Notes under the pieces: model-generated
Seen by the model: only the letters and a program-made list of their open reading frames with translations
Told to the model about the DNA's origin: nothing
The model's database searches: none
In this document: piece after piece, positions 12,960 to 24,740 of the stretch
Position numbering within the stretch: the first letter of the stretch is position 1
Layout of the letters: each line of letters starts with the position of its first letter
DNA from: Polytrichum commune
Lineage: Eukaryota; Streptophyta; Polytrichopsida; Polytrichales; Polytrichaceae
Assembly (NCBI GenBank): GCA_950295325.1
Contig: OX485807.1
Span: 5,768,501 to 5,832,500, forward strand
DNA: 64,000 bases
Reading direction: 5' to 3'
Made by a program: the position numbers and the translations under genes

Positions 12960-14180
12960 ACCATCGCCTGCCCGAATAAGGCTATTAGCCTATTTTGACG
13001 ACTTTCATTTGGCAATGGACGGTTGAACTTCATCTGGAGTCGATGAAGGGGGCGATTGTCGTTCAGAAGCGGTTACGACAGCTAACCGATTCGTCACCTC
13101 CTTCGCCGATAAGGAGGAGCCGGCCATCAGCAACCACGGGCTATTATCATTTTGTAGAATCTCACATAGTCTCAAGTTTAGCATAGAGTTAGCAATAGTC
13201 TTAGCAGGCGTAACACTCAATGATTGAGTGTCGTCGTAGTTATATCCCAGAGCGAGAGGCTCGGAGGGATTGGCCATAGGCAGAGAGTCGAAGCACTCAA
13301 AGTTAGGGTGTCTGTGAACTTTGAAACAGTAAAGCCTGAAAGTATTCAAGAACATTGATTGAATTATTACGGAAGAAGAAGTGAAATGTGACATTGTTTG
13401 GCTGCGTGTGAAATGTGGAAATTGTGAAGCGAGTCTGTCAGTAGCCTTGTCTAAGTGAGGCAAGTAGCCTGACGTAGTATTGTCATATCAGGATCAGGCG
13501 AATAGGCTGATAGCAGTTTGCACTGGTATATGTCAAAGTTGGTTAAGGGCGAGTTGGCGGAGAGGAGTAAAAGGGCTATTGACGGAAGGATGCTTAGTTG
13601 TAGGAAGAGCCGAAAGAGTCTGAGTGTATGTGAAGTGTGAGAGAATAGAGGCAATATTCTGAGAGGAAGTCAGGAGGTGGCTAAGTAAACTTACCCTGAA
13701 GGGGTGTTGGCGAAAGATAGGAGCCTGTCGAAAAGAAGGCAAATTGTTGATGAACTCAGTCGGAGAGGCTGAGTGGGCAATAAGCTTAGTCTTGGGCAAT
13801 TAGCCGAGAGCAGCGAATGCTGGCCATTAGCCAAGAAAGACGAGAGCCATAGTCTCGGGTAAGAGTTGAGAGAACTCTCAGTAAGCTGAGTAGCCAGCCG
13901 AGAGGGCAATAGCCGTTACAGAGAGGCAGACAGAGAGCAAAGAGAGGGGCTATCGCCTAGGCACGTGCTGTTACTTCACTGGCCATTAGCCGAGAGAGAT
14001 TCAGAGAGAGAGAGAGTTGGACGAGTAGCCAGCGATGGACATGGAAGAACTAGAGACAGGCCATAGGCTGTCAAGACATAACCTTCCCGAGAAGGAGATA
14101 TTACCGTATTGGAGTGAGACTTTACCAACCACATGACCTTATTAGTTTCAAACAGATTAAAGCCTTAAGGAAAGAATATA
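12960..14180. repeat. short-palindrome cluster inside the nested transposon
   Basis: Variants of GGCNAT(N)GCC recur: GGCTATTAGCC (12980), GGCCATAGGC (13272), GGCCATTAGCC (13822 and 13981), AGCCATAGTC (13845), GGCAATAGCC (about 13903), GGCTATCGCC (about 13949) and GGCCATAGGC (14059). GAGAG words alternate with them. Overlapping ORFs here (for example 13005-13463 minus, 152 codons) look like by-products of this composition. Confidence 0.55.
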
Positions 14181-16380
14181 GCCTAGTTGTTGATGTATTG
14201 AATTTCATATTAACAAGTGGATGATTGCATGAGATGAGTCACCAGATGATCGAAGATGAAGGTGGTGACTTGAGTTATGTGAAGACATGCATGATGGTTG
14301 TAAGTTGAATTAAAAAGGAATTAAAAATGATTGAATTACCACAATTGTGAATTATGTTGCTCTAAGACGATGCGGTTACTAAAAGACATTACCCCGGACT
14401 TCGGTCCTGACGAATTGCCAAGGACTACTTGCCAAGCTTTTGAGCTTCACGACTGAAATAGGTCGAAGACATAGAGTGATAGAAACTTTCCCTAAAGATA
14501 GGACATAATCACTTTTGACGGAGGAAGCACAAGGAACCATAAGAGTGGGGAATAAGTGGAATTAAGAAGGAATGAAGGAAGAAAGATCCTATGTTGTTAT
14601 TATAATCCTTAAATCCAATGTGACATTAACCCTTATAGACACTATCTCAGTCTTCTTGGAGACTTTGTTCCCTAGGTTTTGTTGTTTTGAGCCATAGCAA
14701 AAACCTACTACACTAACATAGATAAGTTGTAAACACGGATAGAACAAAACAAGAATTATAATCAATTGTCATAAGACATGAAATTTTGCATAATTATCTA
14801 CTCCAAAACAAAAGATTGCATTCAATTGAAAAAACCAAATACAAAAATTGAAAACATTTACTTTAATTGTGTTCACAAACACATTCAACCTTGTAGCAAC
14901 TATTTACAATGTGAAGGGTTAGGATATAACTATGCACCCTCCGATACATGTCAAAGTACATATCGATATCCTCTACAATGTCATGATAAGACAAAATGTT
15001 TTGGAGAGGTTTAACACCAATGATGACAAATAACTAAAACTAATTGTTGGCATGAGGCGGGCAACCTTCGAAGTCTCCAACCACTCCATCACGTATCCTC
15101 CAAGGCAAAGCACAATCCTCTGAGTCTACCATGGTGAGGTGCCAAATGTTGTAGTGCATCATCGATCAGCTACAAAAGGTTGTAGCAAAAGGCAATGAAT
15201 AGAATGTTGGCATATTAGACACTACTAGCAAGACAAGTAAAACTAATAACAAAAATTTATGAAGAATGAACTACATTCCAATCTTAATTCTCATAATTTC
15301 ATGGCTTGAAAACTAGGTTTTTTGAATTAGAGAATTGAACATGTTCATTCAGAAATCTATACAAGACCAAACAACAAGAAAATGTGCAAATTCAAGGTTT
15401 AGGAAAGCATAATACCTAGCTTCTTCCGAAATTGGATTGAAAATCAACTCATCATCTTCATGCATTTGAAAAGTTTAGTACATGTTTATCACTTCAACCA
15501 TCCAATGCTCATTGATAAACGACATCTTTGAATGAAGCAAGAGAATTTCATAGATTAAATAACACCTACTAACTTAGAAAACAAATTCCATAACAATCAT
15601 GCATGATTTGTGCACTAGAAAGAACATTAGTCATTTTGTGATATGGATATGGAGTAACAAACAATATCTTACATCACTATTAATTTCATGTTGACTTTTC
15701 AACAAATTCATTCAAGGAGTTCCCATCAACCGGATCAAGCTCAAAGACATCCCTCTCTACATCAAATGACATAGTCACTGTGCAAATTATGCTATCTACA
15801 TCAACCCAAATAGAATCTGAGTGGTCATATTTGAATTTAAAGTGTCCGGGGACTTTTCAAAAATAATTAAGATGGACCATAAAACTAGATCCGACAATAT
15901 TTGTTTTTTTACCTTTGTTTACCTCCCGATTAAGAAGATCAACATGATGCCTGCAACTGCCCCACCTTGTACCTACCTTTCGTCTCATTTTCTGAACTCG
16001 TCCTATACACCATGTGCCCCGGTCAACTCCATTGAGGACACACGTAGGTTGCAGATTTTTGGAAGGATTTTCCCTAGTCCTTCTAACAACTGATTTAACT
16101 GTAGATGAGATAGTTGTCGTACTTCTCTACATAAAATACACTCCACAATCCATCCCAAGACCCTACCCAAACGCTTCAACGCCTTCACGCCACTATGCTT
16201 GTCCAAACCCTAAGCCAACCCAAGGGCCGTTGAGAAGTCACAATGTTCCTTCCCCCCAAAAAATCCACAACATTTTCCCTCCATACTAACACTTTTCATT
16301 CAAATTTGGACAAAATTTACACAATTCTTCATCCAAGTAGTCAAACCCATAATTATTCTATTGATTCTACTACACACATT
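14181..16380. other. interior of nested transposon, no gene recognised
   Basis: Open frames stay under about 95 codons (14778-15014 and 15821-16093, plus strand) and match no family I know. They could be captured gene fragments, but nothing shows it. Confidence 0.35.
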
Positions 16381-17130
16381 TGGGGGGATCCAATATCTAT
16401 AATCCTATTTTTTTTCTACTGATTACTAAAATGGAGGAATTACTCACCGCCCTATTTTATATATAATCATGTATGGGACATATTTCCAAAGCTATGGTAG
16501 ATCTAACGAAGTTATAAATTTTACCCTCAACGAATTAAATTGACCCTATTTTTTATCTCACGTGGTTTCTAAAATTCCGATAGTCACCCCCCCGTGGAGT
16601 TACTAAAATATTAGTTTTCATGGTTCATGGGCCCTTCACTAGGTGTAAACCGAATGTGGACCATGAAGAATGACCATGCACCAAAAAGTGGAGGTGCTGA
16701 TTTTTTTAATACATGCCCAAAAAAGGCAATTTTGAAAAAAAAAAAAAAGTTTGATCATTCCTTGTCTTCTCTTGGGCTTCACTTGTCTTCACTTCTTGTT
16801 AAATGTGTCGAAGATGTGGCTTGCAAATCTTCTCACAACAATTTTTTTTAAATAAAATAAAATGAGCAATTTAATTTGTACATGCTCAATGTAATTTACA
16901 TGTGACATGTACCTTGTGTTGTCACTACACTAAATAGTATATTTAGTGTTTGATTATATTTAATGTTGTTACCACCCTACCTTGCTCAACACTAATTTTC
17001 AATTCTTTGATAATTAATGTTAGAAGATTTCCCATTGCACTTCTTTTGACTACCCTGATCTACAATCACTAAACCACTACAGATTTTTGTTTTTTGTTTT
17101 GCAACTGCATTTTGTAAGAATATTGGGGTG

Positions 17131-17183
17131 TGTAATATACCGTTGGAAAGGTATTTTCAAGACCTTTCCAACGGTATATTACA
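17131..17183. repeat. perfect 22-bp-arm hairpin inside PIF-like copy A
   Basis: Left arm 17131-17152 (TGTAATATACCGTTGGAAAG, then GT), loop 17153-17161, right arm 17162-17183 exactly complementary. The same hairpin with one mismatch is present in copy B near 25805-25855, so it is an inherited part of the element. Confidence 0.9.
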
Positions 17184-17923
17184 AGCCCCAAAATTCAAAA
17201 CATTACATTTGGTAGACCAAAAAAACAAATCTGCACTTGAATTCTTGAGTTCTAGATGTCCCACATTGTTTGGTGAAACACGTGTGAGCCGGTTTAAGGG
17301 GTAGGGCAAGGTATTGCTAGTATGTCTCATGGGCTATGGTATAATTAAGGTGCTTAAAAGGGAGATTCATTAAAAATTTAGTGAAATGGTATTTCTCTAA
17401 CATGGGCCCTTGCCTTTTCCTACCAGACCACCTCTCTTGCCTCTCTCAACGCAAAACCCGTTGGACCATGTCAGTGCATTTATTAGGCCTTAATAATTAC
17501 ATTTTGGGGACCTCGACCTCCATGGTCCCTCTGCCATTTTTTCCTTAGTGTAAACCAAGTTGTCCCGGGAGAACTTCAACAACCAATCAGCTGCCTTGCA
17601 GAGCCCTGGTCCAACTTCATGGTCCATAGTGTAAACCGCCCCTCATTCAAAGCTGCATGAGTTAACGTATCTTTTGGCATGATGAAAACAAATCACAGAA
17701 AGTGTTCCAAGTAAGGTATTGAGGCCTTAAAGCGACACTTTAAGAAAATTTTGCTATTTCAGGCATGATAAATAGCTTAGAAAAATTTCAAAATTTTCAT
17801 AGTTTAGAAAATCTATAAAACAACTCTACATAATTCATATACAACTCATAGACTTTTCAAAGTCGTTTTAAGGAAAGAGCCTTTTACTCTCCACTAGAGG
17901 GTCTATCGATGTTGCATTGCTAA

Positions 17924-18498
17924 GGGCCGATTTTCACCATGGACCATGAAGTCGACCATGGAAGATGGTTGTTTTTAATGGTCAGACTCGACGGTTCAAC
18001 TTCCGTGGTATGATTTCTTAAAAAATCAATTCACAAAGCCTTTGGGCCCCTCATTAGGTGTACACTGAATGTGGACCAAGAAGAATGACCATGCACCAAA
18101 AAGTGGATGTACTATTTTTTTTTTTAATATACAGTATGTCCCAAAAAGACATTTTTGAAAGAAAAAAATTCAAGTTAGATCACTATGTTGTCTTCTCTTT
18201 TCTTCATTTCTCAAGAAGAATTTCATTCAATAATTGTCATACCAACATTTCTCTTCAATGGGCCCCTGCCTTTTTCTACTAGAGCGCCTCTTTTGCCTCC
18301 CCCGCCGCAAAACCCATTGGACCATGTCAAGGTATAATGTAAGCCTTAAATATGTCTTTTGGGGACCGCGAACTCCATGGTCACTTTGACATTTTCTCCT
18401 TGGTGTAAACCGAAGTGGTCCCGGGATGAGTTCAACAACCAATCACATATTTTATAGGGCTTTGGGACGAGTACATGGTTCATGGTGTAAACAAACCC
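17924..18498 (+). mobile_element. PIF/Harbinger-like element, copy C, internally deleted
   Basis: Left end GGGCCGATTTTCACCATGGA and right end GGTGTAAACAAACCC are diverged versions of the copy A/B ends. Immediate flanks are TAA and TCA, so the duplication has decayed or is imperfect. Internal landmarks in the same order include TTTGGGCCCCTCATTAGGTG and ATGACCATGCACCAAAAAGT. At 575 bp it lacks about half of the full-length element. Confidence 0.7.
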
Positions 18499-18777
18499 TC
18501 AGTGAGAATCACCACAAATCAACCTTATCGAGGGTGACTCAGACTTTTGGGTGAAATGAAGAAGTTGTCCCTTTCTTGTGGATCACTTCTTACACCACCT
18601 TGTTGAACAGATAGATTCTGAATTAGCCATTGTGATTGGCCAAAGTTGATGCTCTTTTAAAAGTGTTCTTGCATCTTTCTTACACCACCATTAAGAATGG
18701 CCGAAGTGGTGCTATTCTACACGTAATGTCGCATATGATTAATCACTTTTAATAATAATTTACTTGATGCCAACGTT

Positions 18778-19170
18778 ACACTAAATATAAATATATTATT
18801 ATTTTTCATTAACTGGGCATACTAGATTTACAATATTGCACTTCTTCTCACTTATCAAATGATTTTTCATCTAAATTTCAATCATTCACGACAATATTTT
18901 ATTATAAAAATGTTAGGATACATGCTATACTAAAATAAAAGTGCATGCGGTTGGAATGACAGCGGTTGTAAACTTATCCATAAGAAGTGTCATTGGAAAT
19001 GGCCTCCCCTCTTGATGGGCGCGTTTTTTCCTTTGGTTTCAATTCTTTTGGCGTTGGCTCGGTTGGCCTTCTGTCTCAAAAAAATAAAATAAAATAAAAT
19101 AAAATAAAATGTTACTACAATGATATAAAATAGCACAGCATGACACTAGATAGAATAGTTAGTGTCGTTC
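18778..19170. mobile_element. diverged member of the ACACTAAATAT MITE group
   Basis: It starts ACACTAAATATAAATAT and ends near GACACTAGATAGAATAGTTA. Internal words (TAGATTTACA, TGATTTTTCATC, AAATTTCAATCAT) match the element at 29102-29490. An (AAAAT)n microsatellite (19078-19110) sits inside. Ends are approximate. Confidence 0.45.
19078..19110. repeat. (AAAAT)n microsatellite
   Basis: Six consecutive AAAAT units. Confidence 0.9.
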
Positions 19171-19814
19171 CAGTGTAGCTTGCCAGATCATTTCATGTTA
19201 CCCAAAAATAAAAGCCACAGTGATTTTCTTCAGTCTATCCCATCTGATTCCTGATAACTTCGTATAAATTTTAGTTTTTGATTAAAAAAAAATGCATTAA
19301 TTTCAAATCCTTTCCCTCATGGTCATGATATTGGTGTGTCTCGCAGACACTCACAATACACTCCACGACTCACACTAATAAAATACTGAAGAGAACAGTA
19401 AACAAAAGTTTGATTGTCCTAAAATTCTCTGAAACAGAGCTTTGAATATTGGAGCTTGTGAATACTTTTCAAAAAAAAATTACAAGGCAATCTACTACTA
19501 AATTGAATTGATGACAAAAGAAACCATGCACAGAAGATCACTTGATGCAGACAGGTAATATAACATTGAGTATGATATTATACAGGTACTAAACAGGATG
19601 AATTCTCCAAATGATTGTATTATTGTACAGGTCTGTTGTGGATATTTGGATTTGGACCCATCCTCAACACTGTTTTATTTGCCCTTGAGATGCAACAATA
19701 CAATAATGTGGCAAGGTGGCCTCTGAGGAAATTAGTAATAATGTTCACTCTGAAGAAGTTGTTGAACTGGTTACTGTATACAGTTAAAAATCATGTGAAA
19801 TATCAAGCAGTGTT

Positions 19815-20035
19815 CAGGGAGATTTTTGGGCACAATCGGTTAAAATCCTTGTGTTTCCAAGTCCAACCGGTGACATGTTGACATCTTTAGGGTTTTCTTT
19901 ATCAATGTGAGGTATATTCACTAGATTCCTCTAAAATGATCAATTTTTTTTCCTAAAGTCTTGAACTTGAACCGAGTATTTGTCAAACTGAACCACTTCA
20001 TCTGTAACTACAGTAGTGGTCGGTTCTTCCTGTTC
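19815..20035 (+). repeat. ACCGGTT-rich repeat, forward copy
   Basis: Shares an ordered series of words with 29655-29905 and, inverted, with 30325-30545 and 40776-40955: TTTTTGGGCACAATCGGTTA, TCCAACCGGT, TGTTGACATCTT, TTCCTCTAAAATGATC and TTCATCTGTAACTA. No coding frame. It may be one arm of a foldback element. Confidence 0.6.
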
Positions 20036-21575
20036 ATTCATATCAAGACAGACAGGCTGACTTTATACTGTCAATCTGGAAACTATTTGGAGTGTTACTG
20101 AGTTTAGTGGCAGTGAGTCATTGTACTTTTACGCTACGTACATTCCCAAGTCTTGGGGACAATATACATGATTTCACAACCAGAGACTCACCTGAGGCAG
20201 AACTGTCACTCATGGACTTGAACAGATTGCTAGTAGTACCATACCCCTAGGTCAGATTCAATAATTTTGTGTCCATATAACTTAATTCAGGCAGTGCAAA
20301 ATGCCATTGTTGACTTTGCTTTAAAAAAATCTATTTCAAGAATTTCGTTTCAAAGAGCCAAGAACATATAAACAAATCATACATTGTTTCTTGGACACCA
20401 GTCTCCAAATTTTGTAAGAATTCGGACATGTTCCAAGTCTTGCTTAACATCTATTTAAACCGACATTGACATGGATGTTGGGTATATCAAAACTTACTTG
20501 CATGAGTGCGAGCGCTATTGCATCCCCAGTACCATAACGAAACTGGACTTTGTGATCTTGTCAGGGGCTGGTCAGACACCAATATTCCACAAGATTCGTA
20601 GCACAGATTTACAGTCAGGTTTCTGACAGTGAGTTAAGCTGTGCAGGATGATAAACCCTGAGAAAACCTGCTCTCAACTTGTTCTAAACATGACAGCTGA
20701 AATCGGTACCCTTTCCTATCTCTGACACAAATAGTGTAACAGTCCTACCTCTGTAAAGTGACACGTTTGGGGAACAATACAGTCGTCGTGTTATCGAGAT
20801 GTCACGCATCAAAAATATGGCAAATTGGATCTCTTTGTCATAATAACGAGGCACTTTGCACAAAAATACACATTAAATAATTTTCCACATACAAAATAAA
20901 TAGTTTTTCAATTATATGTACATAAAAGCTATTTTCTCTCATGAAATCTATGTAGACTTGAAGAGGAAACGATAGTTTGTTGATTTTGGCACTTCAAATT
21001 AGTAACATATATCTTATTGAGCTTCTACGGTATGGCTTACACTTCTTTTTGTTTCCAGGGCTAACTTTTAATGTGTTGTTCATAAAAAATGTAGCTAACA
21101 ACCAAGCATTTTGCATTACGGTCAAAACTAAGTTGTTGTATTCGCTATCCCAAAGCCATATCAACCTACTCTGACATGCAATATTCAACAGAAATCAACT
21201 GCGAAAGCTTGGCATGGCTTCAAGTGCTCATTACTCTACCAATACAACTCGGAATTGGACAAAACTACTACCATAAGAAGTGAAGTTTCAAGAGCTTTCC
21301 AACAATATGCTGAATTAAAACAATCTGATACATGTAGAGTTCAAAATGTTCAAAAACAAACTGTTCACCTTGGTTAAAGATTTAGGTGAAAGAGACATAA
21401 GCCAATGGGTCTCTTGATTAGGTTTTGAGATAGAGAACCTAGTTCTCTTAATTCCCATACTTAAACATCTCTTAACAATAGAAATGCTTTTATCTACATT
21501 TCGAATGTGAGAGCTACAAGTATAATTCGAACTATGTTCTTGTTCAAGTCCAAGATCCATCACATATGCGTTTAT
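20036..21575. other. no gene seen
   Basis: Short ORFs only; no bounded repeat recognised. Confidence 0.4.
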
Positions 21576-21732
21576 TACCTCTATAATATGGCATTTTGGT
21601 TCTCCATGAGTGACATATTAACAATGTCACAGTCGTATTATAGAGGTAGATTTTAACTAGAAAGTTTGGTTTACAAGAACCGTGTTATTATACTAGATTT
21701 GTTATATTATCGGTTGTCATATTAAAGAGGTA
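21576..21732. mobile_element. short MITE, TA target site, TIR CCTCTATAATATG
   Basis: Left end CCTCTATAATATGGCA (from 21578) and right end TGTCATATTAAAGAGG (to 21730) are inverted relatives, with TA at 21576-21577 and 21731-21732. A third copy of the end sequence (GTCGTATTATAGAGGTAG, near 21632) lies inside, so the element may be a partial duplication. Confidence 0.55.
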
Positions 21733-23440
21733 GGAGTATACTCTAATTTCCTCTGAATGCCCTCTTTGCAGGCATGTTGCTCCTCTATGTGAACCTGCAA
21801 ATGGCCTGTTCACTAGCCTATGCAAATCGGAAATAGCTATTTAGAAGGGGGAAGTGGTCACCCTGGGCGTTTCCCATAGAATGACTAGGTTTGGCAGAAC
21901 CTGAAAGGTTGCAAGCAAATCATACGTTTAGTCCAAGATATTGCAGTCTCCTATTTAGTTGGTTGAGTATCTAACACTACATTCCCTTATCTTTGAGCGA
22001 CCACTTCATTTGTGACCCTAGTAGACAAACTCCAGTAGCTTTGAACTGCACGTGTGTGCGTGCGGTGCGCCTAATCGTCAGAATGAAAGATTCATGTGAA
22101 AAATTGCAAGAAAACATGGCCCAGATTTACTAACAGCCACCAAAAGACACAATACACTGAGAATGCCCAAGAGCCAAAAAATCAATCACACCATTCTAGA
22201 TTTTATTGTTGACACAATTGAGAGGTGGGTCTCCATGATCACTTTGCACTCTTTTGAAACTTGAAATGACAAACTTCATAATTCACATTTGCTAACTCAG
22301 ATCCCAAAATTGATCACAACTGTCTGCAATTCTTTATCTGATTCAGTGGTCGAAACTCTCTCGGGAGTGGGAAGCGACCACAAAGTTTGAGAGGTCCTTA
22401 TACATTAACTTGACGTATCGCAAGGAAAACAAACTCTAGTAGATCTGAAAAAAAGGGTTGGTATTGAGAACACACATGAGAAAAGGCACTTGTGAAACTT
22501 GGGAAACTTGAAATGACAGTCTTTGTGATTCACACTTGCTAACCGGATAAGGCAATCGTTAGATTCTGATCCAACGGTCGAACCAGTGTGGAGTGGGGAG
22601 TGCTCAGAATTCTGGGCCCACGGACCTTAATTTTGAGACATTGCAGTTAAGACAACAACGTCAAGTAGCTCTGAAACGCAATGAAGTCATTCGCCTAAAC
22701 CAAAGAGCATTGAAAGAATGTGTGCAATAATGGGCTAAATTTCCAAACTTGCAGAAGTGGCATATTATGGCCGAGAAGAATTGGGGATACGAACGGCCTC
22801 TAAAAATACAGGCACGATGAGATTGGACTAAGTGCCCACATTAAAATAGTGACACCACTATTCTAAGCCTATGTGAAGCTCTCACTAAACGAGAAAGAAT
22901 CTAGCTCCACTATTGTATCTGAAACTCCAGTACTGAACCAGATGAGACACGTCCATCGATCAAGATATATAGTCTACGTAATTCACATAAATACCTCAAT
23001 TTCAGACCACAAATCTCCAAGAGTAGCTGCTGTTCTCAATGCAGGTGCGCCCATGACCCACAGATATAGAAAGACACAATTGCAGTGTAGTCGACTAATT
23101 AATTGCCGTATTTCATGCTAAAGTTTTTCCACACTTAAAATACGTTCAGAATACTCAGAATAATGTTGCATAACATTAAAACTGATGATGCGGTTGGTTA
23201 TCCCAGACAATTACAGGACCATTGCATCATAACCTACAGGAAAATATATGTACATTGCAATTCAATGTGAGGTACCTCATCCTCCCAATCAGTCGCAATT
23301 GAACCAAGTTGACAGCGTCCAAGAAGCAGAGTGAGCGTCCTGGTAGGCAGATATAGGATGATCATCAAGAAGACAAGCAGAGTAGTACTCACTCAAGTCT
23401 CAAGGTGATCATGATCAAGGTCAGAAAGCTTCAGCACCTC
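21733..23440. other. no gene seen
   Basis: Mixed sequence with short ORFs (22873-23121 plus, 82 codons, unsupported). GC is slightly higher than in the surrounding AT-rich DNA. It could hold upstream or downstream parts of the MIR477 primary transcript, but no signal proves it. Confidence 0.35.
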
Positions 23441-23446
23441 ATTAAA

Positions 23447-23605
23447 GCGGCTGTTTCTTCCTCTCCCACAAAGGCTTCTAACATGGCCCACAGCATGCAC
23501 AGTACTAGTTTGTAATTAGCTAGCCATTGCCACCAGTTCCATTTATATCCATGTGACTGCAGCTATTGTTGGAAGCCTTTGAGGGAGAGGAACAATCATC
23601 CGCCC
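23447..23605 (-). ncRNA. MIR477: MIR477 precursor hairpin, locus 1
   Basis: Read on the minus strand, the 5' arm contains CUCUCCCUCAAAGGCUUCCA (23589 to 23570), which I recognise as the miR477 family sequence. The 3' arm (23478-23461 and flanks) gives GAAGCCUUUGUGGGAGAG, its near-complementary partner. The arms extend outward (GCGG at 23447 pairs with CCGC near 23604) and inward for several more pairs, around a loop of about 90 nt. Locus 2 (34280-34413) keeps both arms while the loop and flanks differ, the usual pattern of a real MIRNA family. In seed plants miR477 is reported to target GRAS-family transcripts; no target lies in this window. Expression is not shown. Confidence 0.85.
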
Positions 23606-24289
23606 TCGTCCTCCTGCGCTTGAGTCCCTTTCACTCGCTCGCGCCATCCATTCACTCCCACTCTAGATCTACCTATCATACTAATTCTCTCCTCAAAACA
23701 ACTGGGCTCACCCGAGTCCCCAAAAAAACCCTCATTTTGTCAACATGGGAGCAGACACACAAACAAACTTAAACCTACTAGCGAACTATAAGCCCAGCCT
23801 TCCCAAACCTTTGCAACCACAAAACTGGACCCTCACCACGTTGCTATCTAGCTAGTAGATCTAGACAACCTCATTGCATCCCAAATTTAACCGTGAACCA
23901 ACTAGCAAACAAGGCCAGTCTTGGTCAAACCCCAACCCCCACAAACCTCTTAGTCACACAAACATTGACCCTCATATACATGAAATCATCTAGGCAAGTT
24001 ACTTGAATTCCTGCAATATGCATGAACCGACCTCGTGGGGCGATACTGGTCCTCAGATCCAACAAAACTGGACTTGCAGAATCCACAATAAACACACAGA
24101 CCTTGACCCTCGTGTTGAGGCTACCTGTACGATAGTCTAGACAACTTCAAGAACAAGCTCACTGCATGTCCCCAGCCCAATGGACCAACTTGGGGTGCAG
24201 TGGTACTGTTCCTCACATCCAACAAAACTGGAAGACTTACAGAGATTGTAACAATGTGCACAAGAACAACTGATTCAACTTCTACTGTG

Positions 24290-24290
<1 letters not shown>

Positions 24291-24312
<22 letters not shown>
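24291..24312. repeat. (GA)n microsatellite
   Basis: Eleven consecutive AG units. Confidence 0.9.
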
Positions 24313-24321
<9 letters not shown>

Positions 24322-24509
24322 TCGGTGGTGCAAGATAGCACCTGATGCGAGAGGAGAAAGCTGAGAGGAACTGTGATGAATGGTGCGAGGAGTAGGGGCT
24401 TGGGCTGTGGTATTTGTAAGGTTCGGCGCGGAGGGCCTGCCGGAGAGGTGACTTGCTAGGGGTCGGTGTGGTAATTAATCAGTCTATGATTTATGATTAG
24501 GATCTGAAC

Positions 24510-24740
24510 ACTAAGTAATGTATTTAGTGTCACCCTTTCTTTGGAATTACTCAATTCCATATCCATTAACTGTATATCTCAGAGTTTGCCAACAAATATC
24601 AGCTTGGTTGTTTGGACATTATAGAGCATTAACAATTTTACTTGGTAAGAAATTCAATCAATAGTGAAGTACAGATATAGCACTGTCTAACTCTAAATAG
24701 AAACTGACACTAAATATCATGTTTAGTATAGTGTGGTGTG
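24510..24740. mobile_element. MITE with palindromic terminal repeats, second copy
   Basis: Left end ACACTAAGTAATGTATTTAG and right end ACTAAATATCATGTTTAGTA are inverted counterparts and each is partly self-palindromic. Internal words GCCAACAAATAT, TTATAGAGCATTAACAATTT and TACTTGGTAA match the copy at 11156-11376 in the same order and orientation. Confidence 0.65.

Larger units (their letters stand above)
12520..16596. mobile_element. 4.08 kb DNA transposon nested in copy A (MULE- or hAT-like)
   Basis: It begins CACGGGGGGGTCAC (12520) and ends GTCACCCCCCCGTG (16596). It is flanked by an exact 8-bp duplication, GAGTTACT, at 12512-12519 and 16597-16604. Terminal similarity extends inward: the left end has AACCACGTGCGATAA and the inverted right end AACCACGTGAGATAA, giving terminal repeats of at least 50 bp. 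Long TIRs suggest a Mutator-like element, whose duplications are usually 9 bp. The 8-bp duplication also fits hAT. No transposase frame is visible, so it is non-autonomous. The inner 12.96-14.18 kb is a motif-rich repeat and the rest is AT-rich. Confidence 0.8.
12423..17642 (+). mobile_element. PIF/Harbinger-like element, copy A, split by an inserted transposon
   Basis: Left end AGGGCGGTTTACACTATGGA (12423) and right end with its inverse (GTAAACCGCCCC, ending 17642) are flanked by a 3-bp TCA duplication (12420-12422 and 17643-17645). The element is interrupted after 12519 by a 4077-bp insert and resumes at 16605. Without the insert and its duplicated 8 bp it is 97 + 1038 = 1135 bp, matching the 1136 bp of intact copy B (25342-26477). 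Short target duplications of TNA type and GGGC-starting ends fit PIF/Harbinger (Tourist-like) elements. A 74-codon frame (16627-16851) recurs in copy B but shows no domain; I regard it as non-coding. Confidence 0.85.

Noticed and set aside
13005-13463. 152-codon minus-strand frame inside the nested transposon
   Set aside because: It falls in the palindrome/GAGAG-rich repeat, with neighbouring frames equally open and no recognisable motif.
16627-16851. 74-codon frame conserved between PIF-like copies A and B
   Set aside because: Conservation follows from recent common origin of the whole element; copies C and D disrupt it, and the residues show no transposase feature.
23566-23772. 68-codon frame overlapping MIR477 locus 1
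   Set aside because: Starts inside the hairpin stem on the opposite strand and has no domain.
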